From Pontibacter sp. E15-1 (lineage in GTDB: Bacteria; Bacteroidota; Bacteroidia; Cytophagales; Hymenobacteraceae): a DNA stretch of 64,000 bases. Position 1 is the stretch's first letter, and the number at the start of each line of letters is the position of its first letter. The translations under genes were made by a program, and so were the position numbers. This document shows positions 1 through 7,547 of this stretch, piece by piece. The stretch is taken from positions 207,158 through 271,157 of the forward strand of contig NZ_JAKVIR010000002.1 of assembly GCF_022601975.1 (NCBI RefSeq), read 5' to 3'. A model generated the notes under the pieces. That model saw only the letters and a list, made by a program, of their open reading frames with translations, ran no database searches and had not been told where the DNA came from.

Positions 1-294
1 TACAACCACCGAAGACAGCGTGCTGATATTAAACGTGTCCTTTCCGTCACCTCCCGTACCGCACAGATCCATAGGGTTGTATGCATCCAGGTCTACGCGG
101 TGGCACAAATCGAGTAGCGCGTTCCGGAAGCCCTCCAGTTCAGCAACGGTGATGCTGCGCATCATATATACCGTCAGGAAGCTGGAAATCTGGCTTTGGT
201 TGTAGTGTCCTGCGGCCACATTCACCAATACCTCCCGTGCCTGGTCCTTTGACAGCGTTTTATGTTCAAATAAATGATTCAGTATCTCTTTCAT
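1..294 (-). CDS. trpD: Anthranilate phosphoribosyltransferase, N-terminal part (runs off the window)
   Basis: Reading the minus strand from the ATG at 294 gives 98 codons open to the window edge. The product begins MKEILNHLFEHKTLSKDQA and contains GTGGDGKDTFNIST near residues 77-90, the glycine-rich phosphoribosyl-pyrophosphate binding motif of TrpD. The enzyme transfers phosphoribose from PRPP to anthranilate, the second step of tryptophan synthesis in the cytoplasm. It follows trpG by 88 bp in the same direction, so it is the third gene of the trp operon and falls under the same attenuator. The C-terminal two thirds are outside the window. Confidence 0.93.
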   Translation of the reverse strand, partial: MKEILNHLFEHKTLSKDQAREVLVNVAAGHYNQSQISSFLTVYMMRSITVAELEGFRNALLDLCHRVDLDAYNPMDLCGTGGDGKDTFNISTLSSVVV

Positions 295-382
295 TTCTCT
301 AGCTTATGTACTGGATGCCTGATAAAAGTAAATCCCATACATCCTGACGGATGGGTGAAGTCTCGGATTAACCGGCCACGGT

Positions 383-946
383 TTAGTTTTCCAGCCAGTT
401 TTTGATGATCTGTTTTCCATGCTCGGTCAGCACCGACTCCGGGTGGAACTGCACGCCCCGCACGTCATGCTCGCGGTGGCGCAGCGCCATGATGTGGCCC
501 TCGGCATCCACGGCGGTGGGCACGAGGCAATCCGGCATCTCCTCTTCTACTAACCAGGAGTGATAGCGACCTGTTCCAAACTCCTGCGGTATGTTCCGGA
601 AAAGTAGCTCATCGTCGCTCACAACCCGAACGGGCATGGCTACCCCGTGCCATACCGCATTGCTGTTAAACAACTTGCCGCCGTATACCTCCCCAATGGC
701 TTGATGCCCGAGGCATACGCCGAAAAGGCTTTTTTCGGCCCCATACCTCCGGATCACGTCTTTGAGGATGCCTGCCTCATCGGGTATGCCCGGGCCTGGC
801 GAAAGCATGATCTTCTGGAAAGCGCCTACTTCCTCCAGCGTGATTTTATCGTTCCGGCGGACGGTGACCTCCGCCCCCAGCTCCTGCAGCAGGTGCACGA
901 GGTTGTAGGTAAACGAATCGTAATTATCTATAACAAGGACTTTCAT
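383..946 (-). CDS. trpG: Anthranilate synthase component II (glutamine amidotransferase)
   Basis: A 187-residue class I glutamine amidotransferase. The nucleophile is Cys78 in GVCLGHQ, and the partners of the triad are His168 and Glu170 in FHPES. The oxyanion strand SPGPGIP lies near residue 50. It supplies ammonia from glutamine to TrpE for anthranilate synthesis. The start codon follows the trpE stop by one base, which suggests translational coupling of the two subunits. The length is normal for a stand-alone TrpG rather than a TrpGD fusion. PabA is possible from sequence alone, but the placement between trpE and trpD settles the role. Confidence 0.95.
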   Translation of the reverse strand: MKVLVIDNYDSFTYNLVHLLQELGAEVTVRRNDKITLEEVGAFQKIMLSPGPGIPDEAGILKDVIRRYGAEKSLFGVCLGHQAIGEVYGGKLFNSNAVWHGVAMPVRVVSDDELLFRNIPQEFGTGRYHSWLVEEEMPDCLVPTAVDAEGHIMALRHREHDVRGVQFHPESVLTEHGKQIIKNWLEN

Positions 947-947
947 A

Positions 948-2378
948 TCAGTTTATCTCTTGGGCTAGCTGAAGGGCACGGCGCAGCGCCATTAATTTAT
1001 TGTCTACCTCCTGCAGCTCGCTCTCCGGTTCGGAGGCGGCCACGATGCCTGCGCCGGCCTGGTAGTATAGCTTGTAGTCTTTGCTTAGGAAAGACCGGAT
1101 CATGATGGCGCTGTTGAAGTTGCCGTTGAAGTCGAGAAACCCGATGCAGCCGCCATAAAATGCGCGGTTTGTGTTTTCATACCTGTCGATGAGCTGCATG
1201 GCCATGTGCTTGGGGGCACCGGAAAGCGTGCCCGCCGGAAACGTGCTGGCCACCATTTTCAGCGAGTCTTCCTGCTGATGCAGCTGCCCCGACACTTTGG
1301 ATACCAGGTGAATGACGTGGGAATAGAACTGGATCTCGCGGAAGGTCTCCACTTTCACGCTGTGCCCGTTGCGGCTGATGTCGTTGCGGGCAAGGTCCAC
1401 CAGCATCACGTGCTCGGCGTTTTCCTTGGGGTCTGCCAGCAGCTTCTCGGCCAGCGCGGCATCCGCCGCATCGTCGCCGGTTCTCCGGAAGGTGCCCGCA
1501 ATCGGGAAGATGCTGGCTTTTTTGTCCTTGATCACCAGCTGCGCCTCCGGGGAGGAGCCGAAGATCTTGAAGCTGCCGTAATCGAAGTAAAACAGGTATG
1601 GCGAGGGGTTTACGGAACGAAGCGCACGGTATACATTAAACTCGTCTCCCTGAAAGGCCTGCGCGAAACGGCGCGACAGCACCAGCTGGAACACATCGCC
1701 CCGAAAACAGTGCTGCTTGGCCTTGGCTATGTTCTTGAGGTAGTCGTGGCTGCTGATGTTCTCCTCTTCCTCGCCGTGCACCCGGAAGGTATAGCTCGGG
1801 ATGTTGAGGCTGTTCAACAATACCTCCAGCTGCGTGATGCCATCATCGATGTCCTTCTGGTAGTTATGGGCAAAGATAAAGGCTTCGTTTGTAAAATGGT
1901 TAATGGCGATGATGTGCCGGTATACCGCGTAGTACAGGTCCGGGATTTGCTGTCGGTCGGGGCGCAGGTTCAGGTCAATATCCTCGAAATAGCGAACCGC
2001 ATCGTAATTTATATAGCCAAACAGGCCGTTGTGGATGAAGTTGAAGCTGTTGTGCTCCTCGATGTCGAAGCTCCCGGCAAAGGCCGCTAGTTTGGCTGGC
2101 ACGCTCAGGTCGCGGGTAATGTCGGTGCGGCGCTCACTCCCGTCCGGGAAAGTCTCCGTCAGGACCTCGTTCTCCGCCTTGATGGTGGCCAGGGGGCTGC
2201 AGCAGATATAGGAGAAGCTGTTTTCCGCGCCGTGGTAATCCGAGCTTTCCAGCAAAATACTGTTCGGGAAGCGGTCGCGCAGCTTCAGATACACGCTCAC
2301 GGGCGTAAGCGTATCCGCCAACAGGCGTTTGTAAGTGGTACTGATTTTGAACTTTTCCATTGCTTTGTACAGGGTCAT
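948..2378 (-). CDS. trpE: Anthranilate synthase component I
   Basis: A 476-residue chorismate-binding enzyme. Visible signatures are the LLES-type tryptophan-feedback motif near residues 42-45, PSPYLFYFDYG, the IAGTFRRTG strand, the LVDLARND segment and GTLSGAPK near the active site. It converts chorismate plus ammonia to anthranilate. The first ATG (2378) lies about ten bases after the attenuator stem. A second ATG at 2360 (MEKFKIS) is an equally good start by homology with shorter family members. TrpG follows after one base. Regulation by attenuation is visible upstream (2381-2609), and the LLES motif implies enzyme feedback inhibition as well. Confidence 0.95.
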   Translation of the reverse strand: MTLYKAMEKFKISTTYKRLLADTLTPVSVYLKLRDRFPNSILLESSDYHGAENSFSYICCSPLATIKAENEVLTETFPDGSERRTDITRDLSVPAKLAAFAGSFDIEEHNSFNFIHNGLFGYINYDAVRYFEDIDLNLRPDRQQIPDLYYAVYRHIIAINHFTNEAFIFAHNYQKDIDDGITQLEVLLNSLNIPSYTFRVHGEEEENISSHDYLKNIAKAKQHCFRGDVFQLVLSRRFAQAFQGDEFNVYRALRSVNPSPYLFYFDYGSFKIFGSSPEAQLVIKDKKASIFPIAGTFRRTGDDAADAALAEKLLADPKENAEHVMLVDLARNDISRNGHSVKVETFREIQFYSHVIHLVSKVSGQLHQQEDSLKMVASTFPAGTLSGAPKHMAMQLIDRYENTNRAFYGGCIGFLDFNGNFNSAIMIRSFLSKDYKLYYQAGAGIVAASEPESELQEVDNKLMALRRALQLAQEIN

Positions 2379-2380
2379 AA

Positions 2381-2416
2381 ATAAAAAGCCCGCTATTCAG
2401 GTGAACAGCGGGCTTT
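2381..2416 (-). terminator. trp attenuator terminator
   Basis: On the minus strand a 10-bp GC-rich stem (AAAGCCCGCT with AGCGGGCTTT, extended by three more pairs after one mismatch) is followed by TTTTTATTT and then the trpE start. The 5' arm, 2401-2409, is exactly complementary over nine bases to 2465-2473 at the end of the leader peptide gene, so an antiterminator can form instead. Confidence 0.88.
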
Positions 2417-2452
2417 AAACTTTTTATCGTGTGCTATAATATGTCTTCTGAA

Positions 2453-2506
2453 CTATATAGCAGGGCTGTTCACGTTCGGATTTGAAACGTGCCACCACCA
2501 TGCCAT
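2453..2506 (-). CDS. trpL: trp operon leader peptide
   Basis: A 17-codon minus-strand reading frame encodes MAWWWHVSNPNVNSPAI with three consecutive Trp codons at positions 3-5. It lies between a strong promoter and the terminator hairpin that precedes trpE. The last codons (2465-2473) contain GTGAACAGC, the perfect complement of the 5' arm of that terminator. This is the layout of classical attenuation: ribosomes stalled on the Trp codons leave the segment free to pair as an antiterminator, while quick translation lets the terminator form. The peptide itself is presumably only regulatory. There is no strong Shine-Dalgarno sequence, as is usual in this phylum. Confidence 0.88.
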   Translation of the reverse strand: MAWWWHVSNPNVNSPAI

Positions 2507-2577
2507 ATGAAGATTGAGAGTCACTGTATATCTTGCTTTAAAGTAATCCTTCGGTTGAGTTAAATTTTACTATAGCG

Positions 2578-2609
2578 CAAATCTATTCCGTAAACTGAGA
2601 AATCCCAAA
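2578..2609 (-). promoter_or_regulatory. trp operon promoter
   Basis: Minus-strand TTTG (2606-2609), 20-bp spacer, then TAGATTTG (2578-2585). This is an exact match to the Bacteroidetes primary-sigma consensus (TTTG, 19-21 bp, TAnnTTTG). Transcription should start near 2571 and run through trpL, the attenuator and trpE. It sits directly after the 3' end of the M20 peptidase gene. Confidence 0.8.
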
Positions 2610-2624
2610 TATATTTGCGTTTTT

Positions 2625-4127
2625 TTATTTGGCGCGTGTTGCCACTTGCCGGGAACCCTCCTCTTCCTGCAGGGCAATTTCCTGTGTCTCCGCGCCGCAC
2701 GTGGCCCGGATCAGGTGCCCGTAAAAGGCGATGCACTTCCCAAACACCTCCACCGACAGCCGCTCGTTCACGTTATGCACCCGCTTCGCCTCCTGTCGGT
2801 CCACAACCTGAGGCGCAAAACGATAGATATTGGCGGTGAGGCCGGCATAGTGCCGGGCATCGGTGGCTCCCGGGAAAAGAGCCGGAACAACGGTTTGCAC
2901 CTCTGGAAAGGTCTCTTCAATAGCGTGGGTCAATGCCTGGTAGGTCCAGCCATCGGTGGGGGTCACGGCCGAGGGCGGGGTATACTGCCCCTGCACCGAG
3001 ACCAGCACGCGCTCATCTGCGATGGCTTTCGTCGCGTGGTCCAGCACACGCTGCTGGGTGTCGCCTTCCAGGAGGCGGACATTGATGACGGCGGAAGCCA
3101 CGCGGGGCAGGATATTTGCCTTCAGGCCGCCCCCAATCACGGTGGGTGCCATCTGAGTGCGGACCAGTGCGGCCGTCACGCGGTCCTGGGCCAGCATTTT
3201 CAGCACCCGCCCTCTGAACACCCCGTAGTGCTGCATGGCAAATTTATACCTCCCACCCAGTTTTCCGGCCAGCCGCGCTACTGTCTCTTTCGTGACAGGC
3301 GTCATCCGGGCCGGAAAAGGGGTTTCGTGCAGCCGTTTTATAGCCGCGCTCAGGATATAAATGGGCGGCTCATCCACCGGGACAGAAGAATGCCCGCCCT
3401 CGCCCCTCACCTCCAACACCAGGTTCAGGTTTCCCTTGGCCGCAGTTCCAACAAAGGCGATCGGCTCCGTCAGGCCCGGCATAATGTTTTTGGCAACCGC
3501 CAGCCCTTCGTCAAAAACGGCTTCCAGCCGGATGCCCTGATCCTGTAGATATGCGGCGATCCCGCCCGCGCCCGCCTCACCCCCGGTCTCCTCATCGTGG
3601 CCAAAAGCAAGGTATAACGTGCGCTCTGGTTGATAACCTGCCAGCACCAACTGCTCGACAGCCTCCATCATTGCCACCACCCGGTACTTGTCGTCCATGG
3701 TGCCCCGGCCCCAGATATAGCCCTCCTGCACCAATCCCTGAAAGGGAGGAAATCTCCAGTCAGTCCTGGTGGCCTCCTCCACTGGCACCACGTCAAGATG
3801 GGCGCTCAGCAGGATGGGGTTCGCGTCGGGGTTGGTGCCGTGCCAGGTATACAACAGGCTATGCTGGTTTATCACGTCTTTCTGTAACCGCGCGTGCAGG
3901 GCCGGAAATGCGTCTTCCAGGTAATCGTGCAAGGCGGTAAAGGCTTCTGCGTCGGCTAATTGCCCGGGCTCCGGTGCCACGGTTTCAAACTGAATGACTC
4001 TGGAAAGTTTTTGAATGGCCGGGTAAGCAGGTATAGCCGTGGAAGTGGTGTCCGCGACGGCTACGGCCTGGCCCACGTTGAGCAGGAGGAGAATCAGGGG
4101 TATAAGGAGTTTTTGAAAATGCTCCAT
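2625..4127 (-). CDS. Secreted M20-family metallopeptidase (carboxypeptidase S/PM20D1-like)
   Basis: A 500-residue protein with an N-terminal hydrophobic segment (about residues 6-25) that looks like a signal peptide. The di-zinc site of M20 peptidases is visible: LSAHLDVVPV (His110, Asp112), GTMDDK (Asp145/146) and the catalytic pair in HDEETGG (Glu179/180). The region around residues 225-340 is the lid/dimerisation insert. Length and motifs fit the CPS1/PM20D1 branch, which hydrolyses dipeptides or N-acyl amino acids. The real substrate is not visible. It stands alone with its own promoter. No terminator was seen between its stop and the trp promoter, so readthrough into trpL is possible. 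Confidence 0.85.
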   Translation of the reverse strand: MEHFQKLLIPLILLLLNVGQAVAVADTTSTAIPAYPAIQKLSRVIQFETVAPEPGQLADAEAFTALHDYLEDAFPALHARLQKDVINQHSLLYTWHGTNPDANPILLSAHLDVVPVEEATRTDWRFPPFQGLVQEGYIWGRGTMDDKYRVVAMMEAVEQLVLAGYQPERTLYLAFGHDEETGGEAGAGGIAAYLQDQGIRLEAVFDEGLAVAKNIMPGLTEPIAFVGTAAKGNLNLVLEVRGEGGHSSVPVDEPPIYILSAAIKRLHETPFPARMTPVTKETVARLAGKLGGRYKFAMQHYGVFRGRVLKMLAQDRVTAALVRTQMAPTVIGGGLKANILPRVASAVINVRLLEGDTQQRVLDHATKAIADERVLVSVQGQYTPPSAVTPTDGWTYQALTHAIEETFPEVQTVVPALFPGATDARHYAGLTANIYRFAPQVVDRQEAKRVHNVNERLSVEVFGKCIAFYGHLIRATCGAETQEIALQEEEGSRQVATRAK

Positions 4128-4215
4128 GAATGTTCGTTAAATCATAAAACCGGCAGACGGCAATGGCAGGAATGGATTATGCCGCCCGAAAGGCGATAAT
4201 GCCTCTCTTTAGGTA

Positions 4216-4247
4216 CGAACATATACGGGCGCGGTTAAGTTGCCAAT
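4216..4247 (-). promoter_or_regulatory. Promoter of the M20 peptidase gene
   Basis: Minus-strand ATTG (4244-4247), 20-bp spacer, TATGTTCG (4216-4223), one mismatch from TAnnTTTG. Transcription would start about 80 bases before the gene. Confidence 0.5.
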
Positions 4248-4349
4248 CCATACATACTCCGCCATCCGTACATGGTAAAGCAACTAGGGAGAAGTCGGCT
4301 TAAATATATAGAAAGTTAATATTTGCTGGCTTCCTGCGTCATATCTTCT

Positions 4350-4357
4350 TAAATTTG
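4350..4357 (+). promoter_or_regulatory. Probable -7 box, plus strand, within the 398-bp gap before 4526
   Basis: TAAATTTGCACCAC resembles the tRNA promoter at 53102 in the same window. The upstream TTTG at 4322 is 24 bp away, longer than the usual 19-21. If used, the 5' untranslated region is about 160 bases. No other feature was seen in the gap 4128-4525 apart from the two promoters. Confidence 0.4.
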
Positions 4358-4525
4358 CACCACAAAAGCAGGCCTTAAGCGCTTGCCATGATCGCACATC
4401 TCACTGGAATCGTGCCATCTGTGCCATTTGGCGGCCTGCAACTTAATTTTAGATTAGCTGCTTACAAATACTTTCTGACGCAACACGCAGGCGACAGGGT
4501 ATGGCTTTTACTTTACTTGAATTAG

Positions 4526-4933
4526 ATGGATTCAACAAGAACAGAGTTATTGTATCGGAATAACTTTATAGCGATTGAACTAAATCACTCAGACAACTGG
4601 ATGTATGTGAACTGGCGCGGTAATGTGAGCCATCATGATGTGCGGGCAGGCTGCATGGAAATACTCCGCCTGGTGAAAGAATACAAAATATACGACATCC
4701 TTAACAACAACACCCAGGTACAGGGCATGTGGTCTGGGGCAGCTAAGTGGGGCGGCACGTATTGGTTTCCGGCGCTGCGGGAAGCGGGCTTGAGGCGCTT
4801 TGCCTGGATCTACTCACCCAGCGTGCTCAGCAGGCTGTCTACGGACAAAACCCTCGACAATACCGAAAACCCTCACTACATAAAGACCTTCGACGACATC
4901 GCGCTTGCCAAAGACTGGCTCCGGATGCCCTAG
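4526..4933 (+). CDS. Hypothetical protein, STAS/SpoIIAA-like small protein
   Basis: A 135-residue soluble protein without signal peptide or membrane segment. It begins MDSTRTELLYRNNFIAIEL and carries alternating strands and helices, a Trp-rich centre (MYVNWRGNV, MWSGAAKWG) and a C-terminal FDDIALAKDWL helix. The pattern resembles small proteins of the SpoIIAA/STAS fold that are common and uncharacterised in Bacteroidetes. That assignment is a guess from the pattern. It stands alone between divergent and convergent neighbours and ends before a long perfect hairpin. No catalytic motif is seen. Confidence 0.7.
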   Translation: MDSTRTELLYRNNFIAIELNHSDNWMYVNWRGNVSHHDVRAGCMEILRLVKEYKIYDILNNNTQVQGMWSGAAKWGGTYWFPALREAGLRRFAWIYSPSVLSRLSTDKTLDNTENPHYIKTFDDIALAKDWLRMP

Positions 4934-4987
4934 CGACAAGTAACTTCCTAAAGTGTCAGACTTTAACGAAGATAGCGATAATCCTAC

Positions 4988-5040
4988 ATGGTATATACAG
5001 CAAAAGGGTGGTCTCGCTACCCTTTTGCTGTATATACCAT
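4988..5040. terminator. 22-bp perfect inverted repeat, probable bidirectional terminator
   Basis: Two 22-base arms (4988-5009 and 5019-5040) match perfectly around a 9-base loop. It lies between the convergent gene at 4526 and hisB. There is no clear T-run on either side, so termination is inferred from position. The arms include the word GGTATATAC, frequent elsewhere in the window. Confidence 0.6.
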
Positions 5041-5054
5041 ATATGGCTGGATTA

Positions 5055-5316
5055 ACTTGAACTTGGGAATATAGCGGTTGTTTTAAACTCGAAACTCCTT
5101 CTTTTCATAGCCTGCTTTGCGCTCCACGCCCGCTGGGGCACGTTTTCCCGCTCGGCACTGTGTACATTTCCTGCCTAACGGCTGCCACTCACGTGGCACC
5201 GGAAATATACAAGGTGCCTCCCGGAAAAACTGGGAATCATTTTGTCCTGATCTAGCAAAACAAAACTTCTTCAAAGCAAAAACTTAATTGAAATACAATT
5301 ATTCCCAAGTTTATGT
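5055..5316. mobile_element. Terminal-inverted-repeat element, copy A (MITE-like)
   Basis: The ends carry AACTTGGGAATA (5060-5071) and its exact reverse complement (5300-5311). Adding five outer bases gives a 17-bp inverted repeat with 15 matches. Outside these lie identical 7-bp direct repeats TGGATTA (5048-5054 and 5317-5323), a likely target duplication, and the right one contains the hisB stop codon. The interior is strongly similar to 24694-24972. It holds a 63-codon minus-strand reading frame (5083-5274) that is not maintained in the other copy, so the element appears non-autonomous. Confidence 0.72.
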
Positions 5317-5320
5317 TGGA

Positions 5321-6421
5321 TTACAAAATCCCTTTGGTGCTCGGGATGGTGTTGTCTGTGAGATCCCGGGCCACGGCCATACGTATGGATCGCGCAAATG
5401 CCTTGAAGATCGCCTCAATCTTGTGGTGCTCGTTTTCGCCGCTCACCTTCACGTTGAGGTTTGCTTTGGAGGTGTCGCTGAAGGACTTGAAGAAATGGTA
5501 GAACATCTCGGTTGGCATGTCCCCCACTTTCTCGCGCCTGAACGCACCATCCCATACCGTCCAGGGGCGGCCGCTGAAGTCGATGGCGACCTGCGCCAGC
5601 ACATCGTCCATGGGCAATAGGAAAAAGCCGTAGCGGCTGATGCCCCGCTTGTCGCCGAGCGCCTGCAAAAACGCCTCCCCCATCGCCAGGCCGGTATCCT
5701 CGATGGTATGGTGCTCGTCGATATGGAGGTCGCCTTTCACGTGTATGGTCAGGTCCAGCTTGGCGTGCTTGGCCACCTGCTCCAGCATGTGGTCGAAAAA
5801 GCCCAGCCCGGTATGGATGTCCATCTGGCCGGTGCCGTCCAGGTTCAGCTCGATCCGGATGTCGGTTTCGGAGGTGCTGCGCTGCACGGTGGCCCTACGC
5901 AGTGTGGGGCGGGTGAGGAAGGTATAAATCTCGTCCCAGCTCGTGGTGCTGAGCGCGGCACCACCCGGGTTTTCGTGCCCTATAAAAATGGCTTTGGCCC
6001 CCAGATTCTGCGCCAGTTTGATGTCTGTGGCGCGGTCCCCGATGACATAACTGTTGGCCAGGTCATACTCCCCGGCGAGGTAGCTTTTCATCATCCCGAT
6101 GCCCGGCTTGCGCGTCTCCAGCCCCTCATGCTCAAAGCTGCGGTCGATCAGGATCTCGTCGAACTTGATGCCTTCGCTCTCCAGCACCTCCAGCATCTTG
6201 TTCTGATAGGGCCAGAACGTGTCTTCCGGGTATGAGTCCGTGCCCAGCCCGTCCTGATTGGTCACCATCACAAACTCGTAGTCCAGCTCATGGAAAATGC
6301 GGGCCATGTTGCTGATCGACTTTGGCACAAAGGCAAACTTCTCAAAAGAATCCACCTGAAAATCCGTTTTTGGCTCAATCAGAATGGTGCCGTCACGGTC
6401 AATAAACAATGCTTTTTTCAT
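5321..6421 (-). CDS. hisB: Bifunctional histidinol-phosphatase / imidazoleglycerol-phosphate dehydratase
   Basis: A 366-residue fusion. Residues 1-165 are a HAD phosphatase: FIDRDGT (nucleophile Asp8, acid/base Asp10), VTNQDG and [10 protein letters not shown]. Residues about 175-366 are the dehydratase, with [14 protein letters not shown] and [16 protein letters not shown] binding the metal pair. It catalyses the seventh and ninth steps of histidine synthesis. The zinc-binding Cys/His loop of E. coli HisB is absent: the segment reads [15 protein letters not shown]. To my knowledge this is the usual state in Bacteroidetes. It is last in the hisGDCB cluster, 82 bp after hisC. A TIR element abuts its stop codon. 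Confidence 0.95.
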   Translation of the reverse strand: MKKALFIDRDGTILIEPKTDFQVDSFEKFAFVPKSISNMARIFHELDYEFVMVTNQDGLGTDSYPEDTFWPYQNKMLEVLESEGIKFDEILIDRSFEHEGLETRKPGIGMMKSYLAGEYDLANSYVIGDRATDIKLAQNLGAKAIFIGHENPGGAALSTTSWDEIYTFLTRPTLRRATVQRSTSETDIRIELNLDGTGQMDIHTGLGFFDHMLEQVAKHAKLDLTIHVKGDLHIDEHHTIEDTGLAMGEAFLQALGDKRGISRYGFFLLPMDDVLAQVAIDFSGRPWTVWDGAFRREKVGDMPTEMFYHFFKSFSDTSKANLNVKVSGENEHHKIEAIFKAFARSIRMAVARDLTDNTIPSTKGIL

Positions 6422-6503
6422 GTTCGGTTTTGATAGCCATACCTCGCCTACTGGCGCTCAATTGTATTTCTGCCACGGGGCGGGATATGGGGCGGATGAT
6501 TCA

Positions 6504-7547
6504 TTAAAAGGCGGCGATGGCCTGTAACAGCCTTTGGTTCTCCTCCAGCGTCCCGACGGAGATACGCAGGCAGCCTTCACAGCCTGGCAGGCTGGACCTG
6601 TTTCGGACCACGATGCCCTGCTCCAGCAGGTAACGGTATAAGCCGTTGGCATCGGTCACCTGTACCAGTATAAAATTCGCGTCTGAGGGGAACACTTTCT
6701 CTACGGCGGCCAAGGTCGGGAGCGTCTGCATCAGCAGGGTGCGCTCCTGCACAATCTCCTCCACCATATCCTTCAGGGCCTCGGTCTGCGTCAGGGCCTT
6801 TAAAGCAAGCTCCTGTGTTGCCTCGTTGATGTTGTAGGGCGGCTTGATCTTGTCCAACACACTGATGATCTCGGCAGAGGCAAATGCCAGCCCGAGACGC
6901 AGCCCGGCCATACCCCAGGCCTTGGAGAAGGTCTGCAGTACCACCAGGTTCGGGAAATCAGCCAGGCGCGTGGTCCAGCTTGGGCTGTCGCCAAAATCTA
7001 CGTACGCCTCGTCCAGCACCACCAGCCCGCTGAAGTCTTGGAGCACTTGCTCAATGGCGCTGGCCTCGATGGTATTGCCTGTCGGGTTGTTGGGGGTGCA
7101 GATAAAGATGATTTTGGTGGTTGGCTTTACCTGCGCCAGCAACTCCTGCACTGGTATCTGGAAATCAGGCGTGAGCTGTACTGCTTCCAGCGCCACATCG
7201 TTCAGGTGCGCCGACACTTCATACATGCCATAGGTGGGCGGCAGGTGCAACATGGCATCTTGGCCCGGGCGGCATACCATCCTAAACAGCAGGTCGATAG
7301 CCTCGTCGCTCCCGTTTCCGAGAAATATCTGCTCGGGCGCCACGCCCTTTATCTCTGCAATGAGCGCCTTCAATTGCTTCTGGTGCGGGTCTGGGTAGCG
7401 GTTGTAGTTGCCTCCCGCCAGGCTGCCAAGGTTGTTCTCGTTGGCATCCAGGTAAACGCTGGCAGTACCCTTAAATTCATCGCGCGCCGAAGCGTAAGGC
7501 TTCATCTTCAGCACATTGGGTCGGATAATATCGTTCAGGTTAAACAC
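6504..7547 (-). CDS. hisC: Histidinol-phosphate aminotransferase
   Basis: A 347-residue fold-type I PLP enzyme. Visible are LDANEN near residue 33, GNGSDEAIDLL, TPNNPTGN, LDEAYVDF and the PLP lysine Lys209 in TFSKAWGMAGLRLG. It transaminates imidazole-acetol phosphate to histidinol phosphate with glutamate. The start overlaps the hisD stop by eight bases, typical of translational coupling. The length is normal for the family. Confidence 0.95.
   Translation of the reverse strand: MFNLNDIIRPNVLKMKPYASARDEFKGTASVYLDANENNLGSLAGGNYNRYPDPHQKQLKALIAEIKGVAPEQIFLGNGSDEAIDLLFRMVCRPGQDAMLHLPPTYGMYEVSAHLNDVALEAVQLTPDFQIPVQELLAQVKPTTKIIFICTPNNPTGNTIEASAIEQVLQDFSGLVVLDEAYVDFGDSPSWTTRLADFPNLVVLQTFSKAWGMAGLRLGLAFASAEIISVLDKIKPPYNINEATQELALKALTQTEALKDMVEEIVQERTLLMQTLPTLAAVEKVFPSDANFILVQVTDANGLYRYLLEQGIVVRNRSSLPGCEGCLRISVGTLEENQRLLQAIAAF

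Noticed and set aside
1206..2090. Long plus-strand frame opposite trpE
   Set aside because: It lies wholly inside trpE on the other strand, and its product shows no family pattern. High-GC codon third positions make such shadows common here.
5083..5274. A 63-codon minus-strand frame in element copy A
   Set aside because: The frame is interrupted in copy B by indels and stops, so it is not maintained as a gene although the element is conserved.
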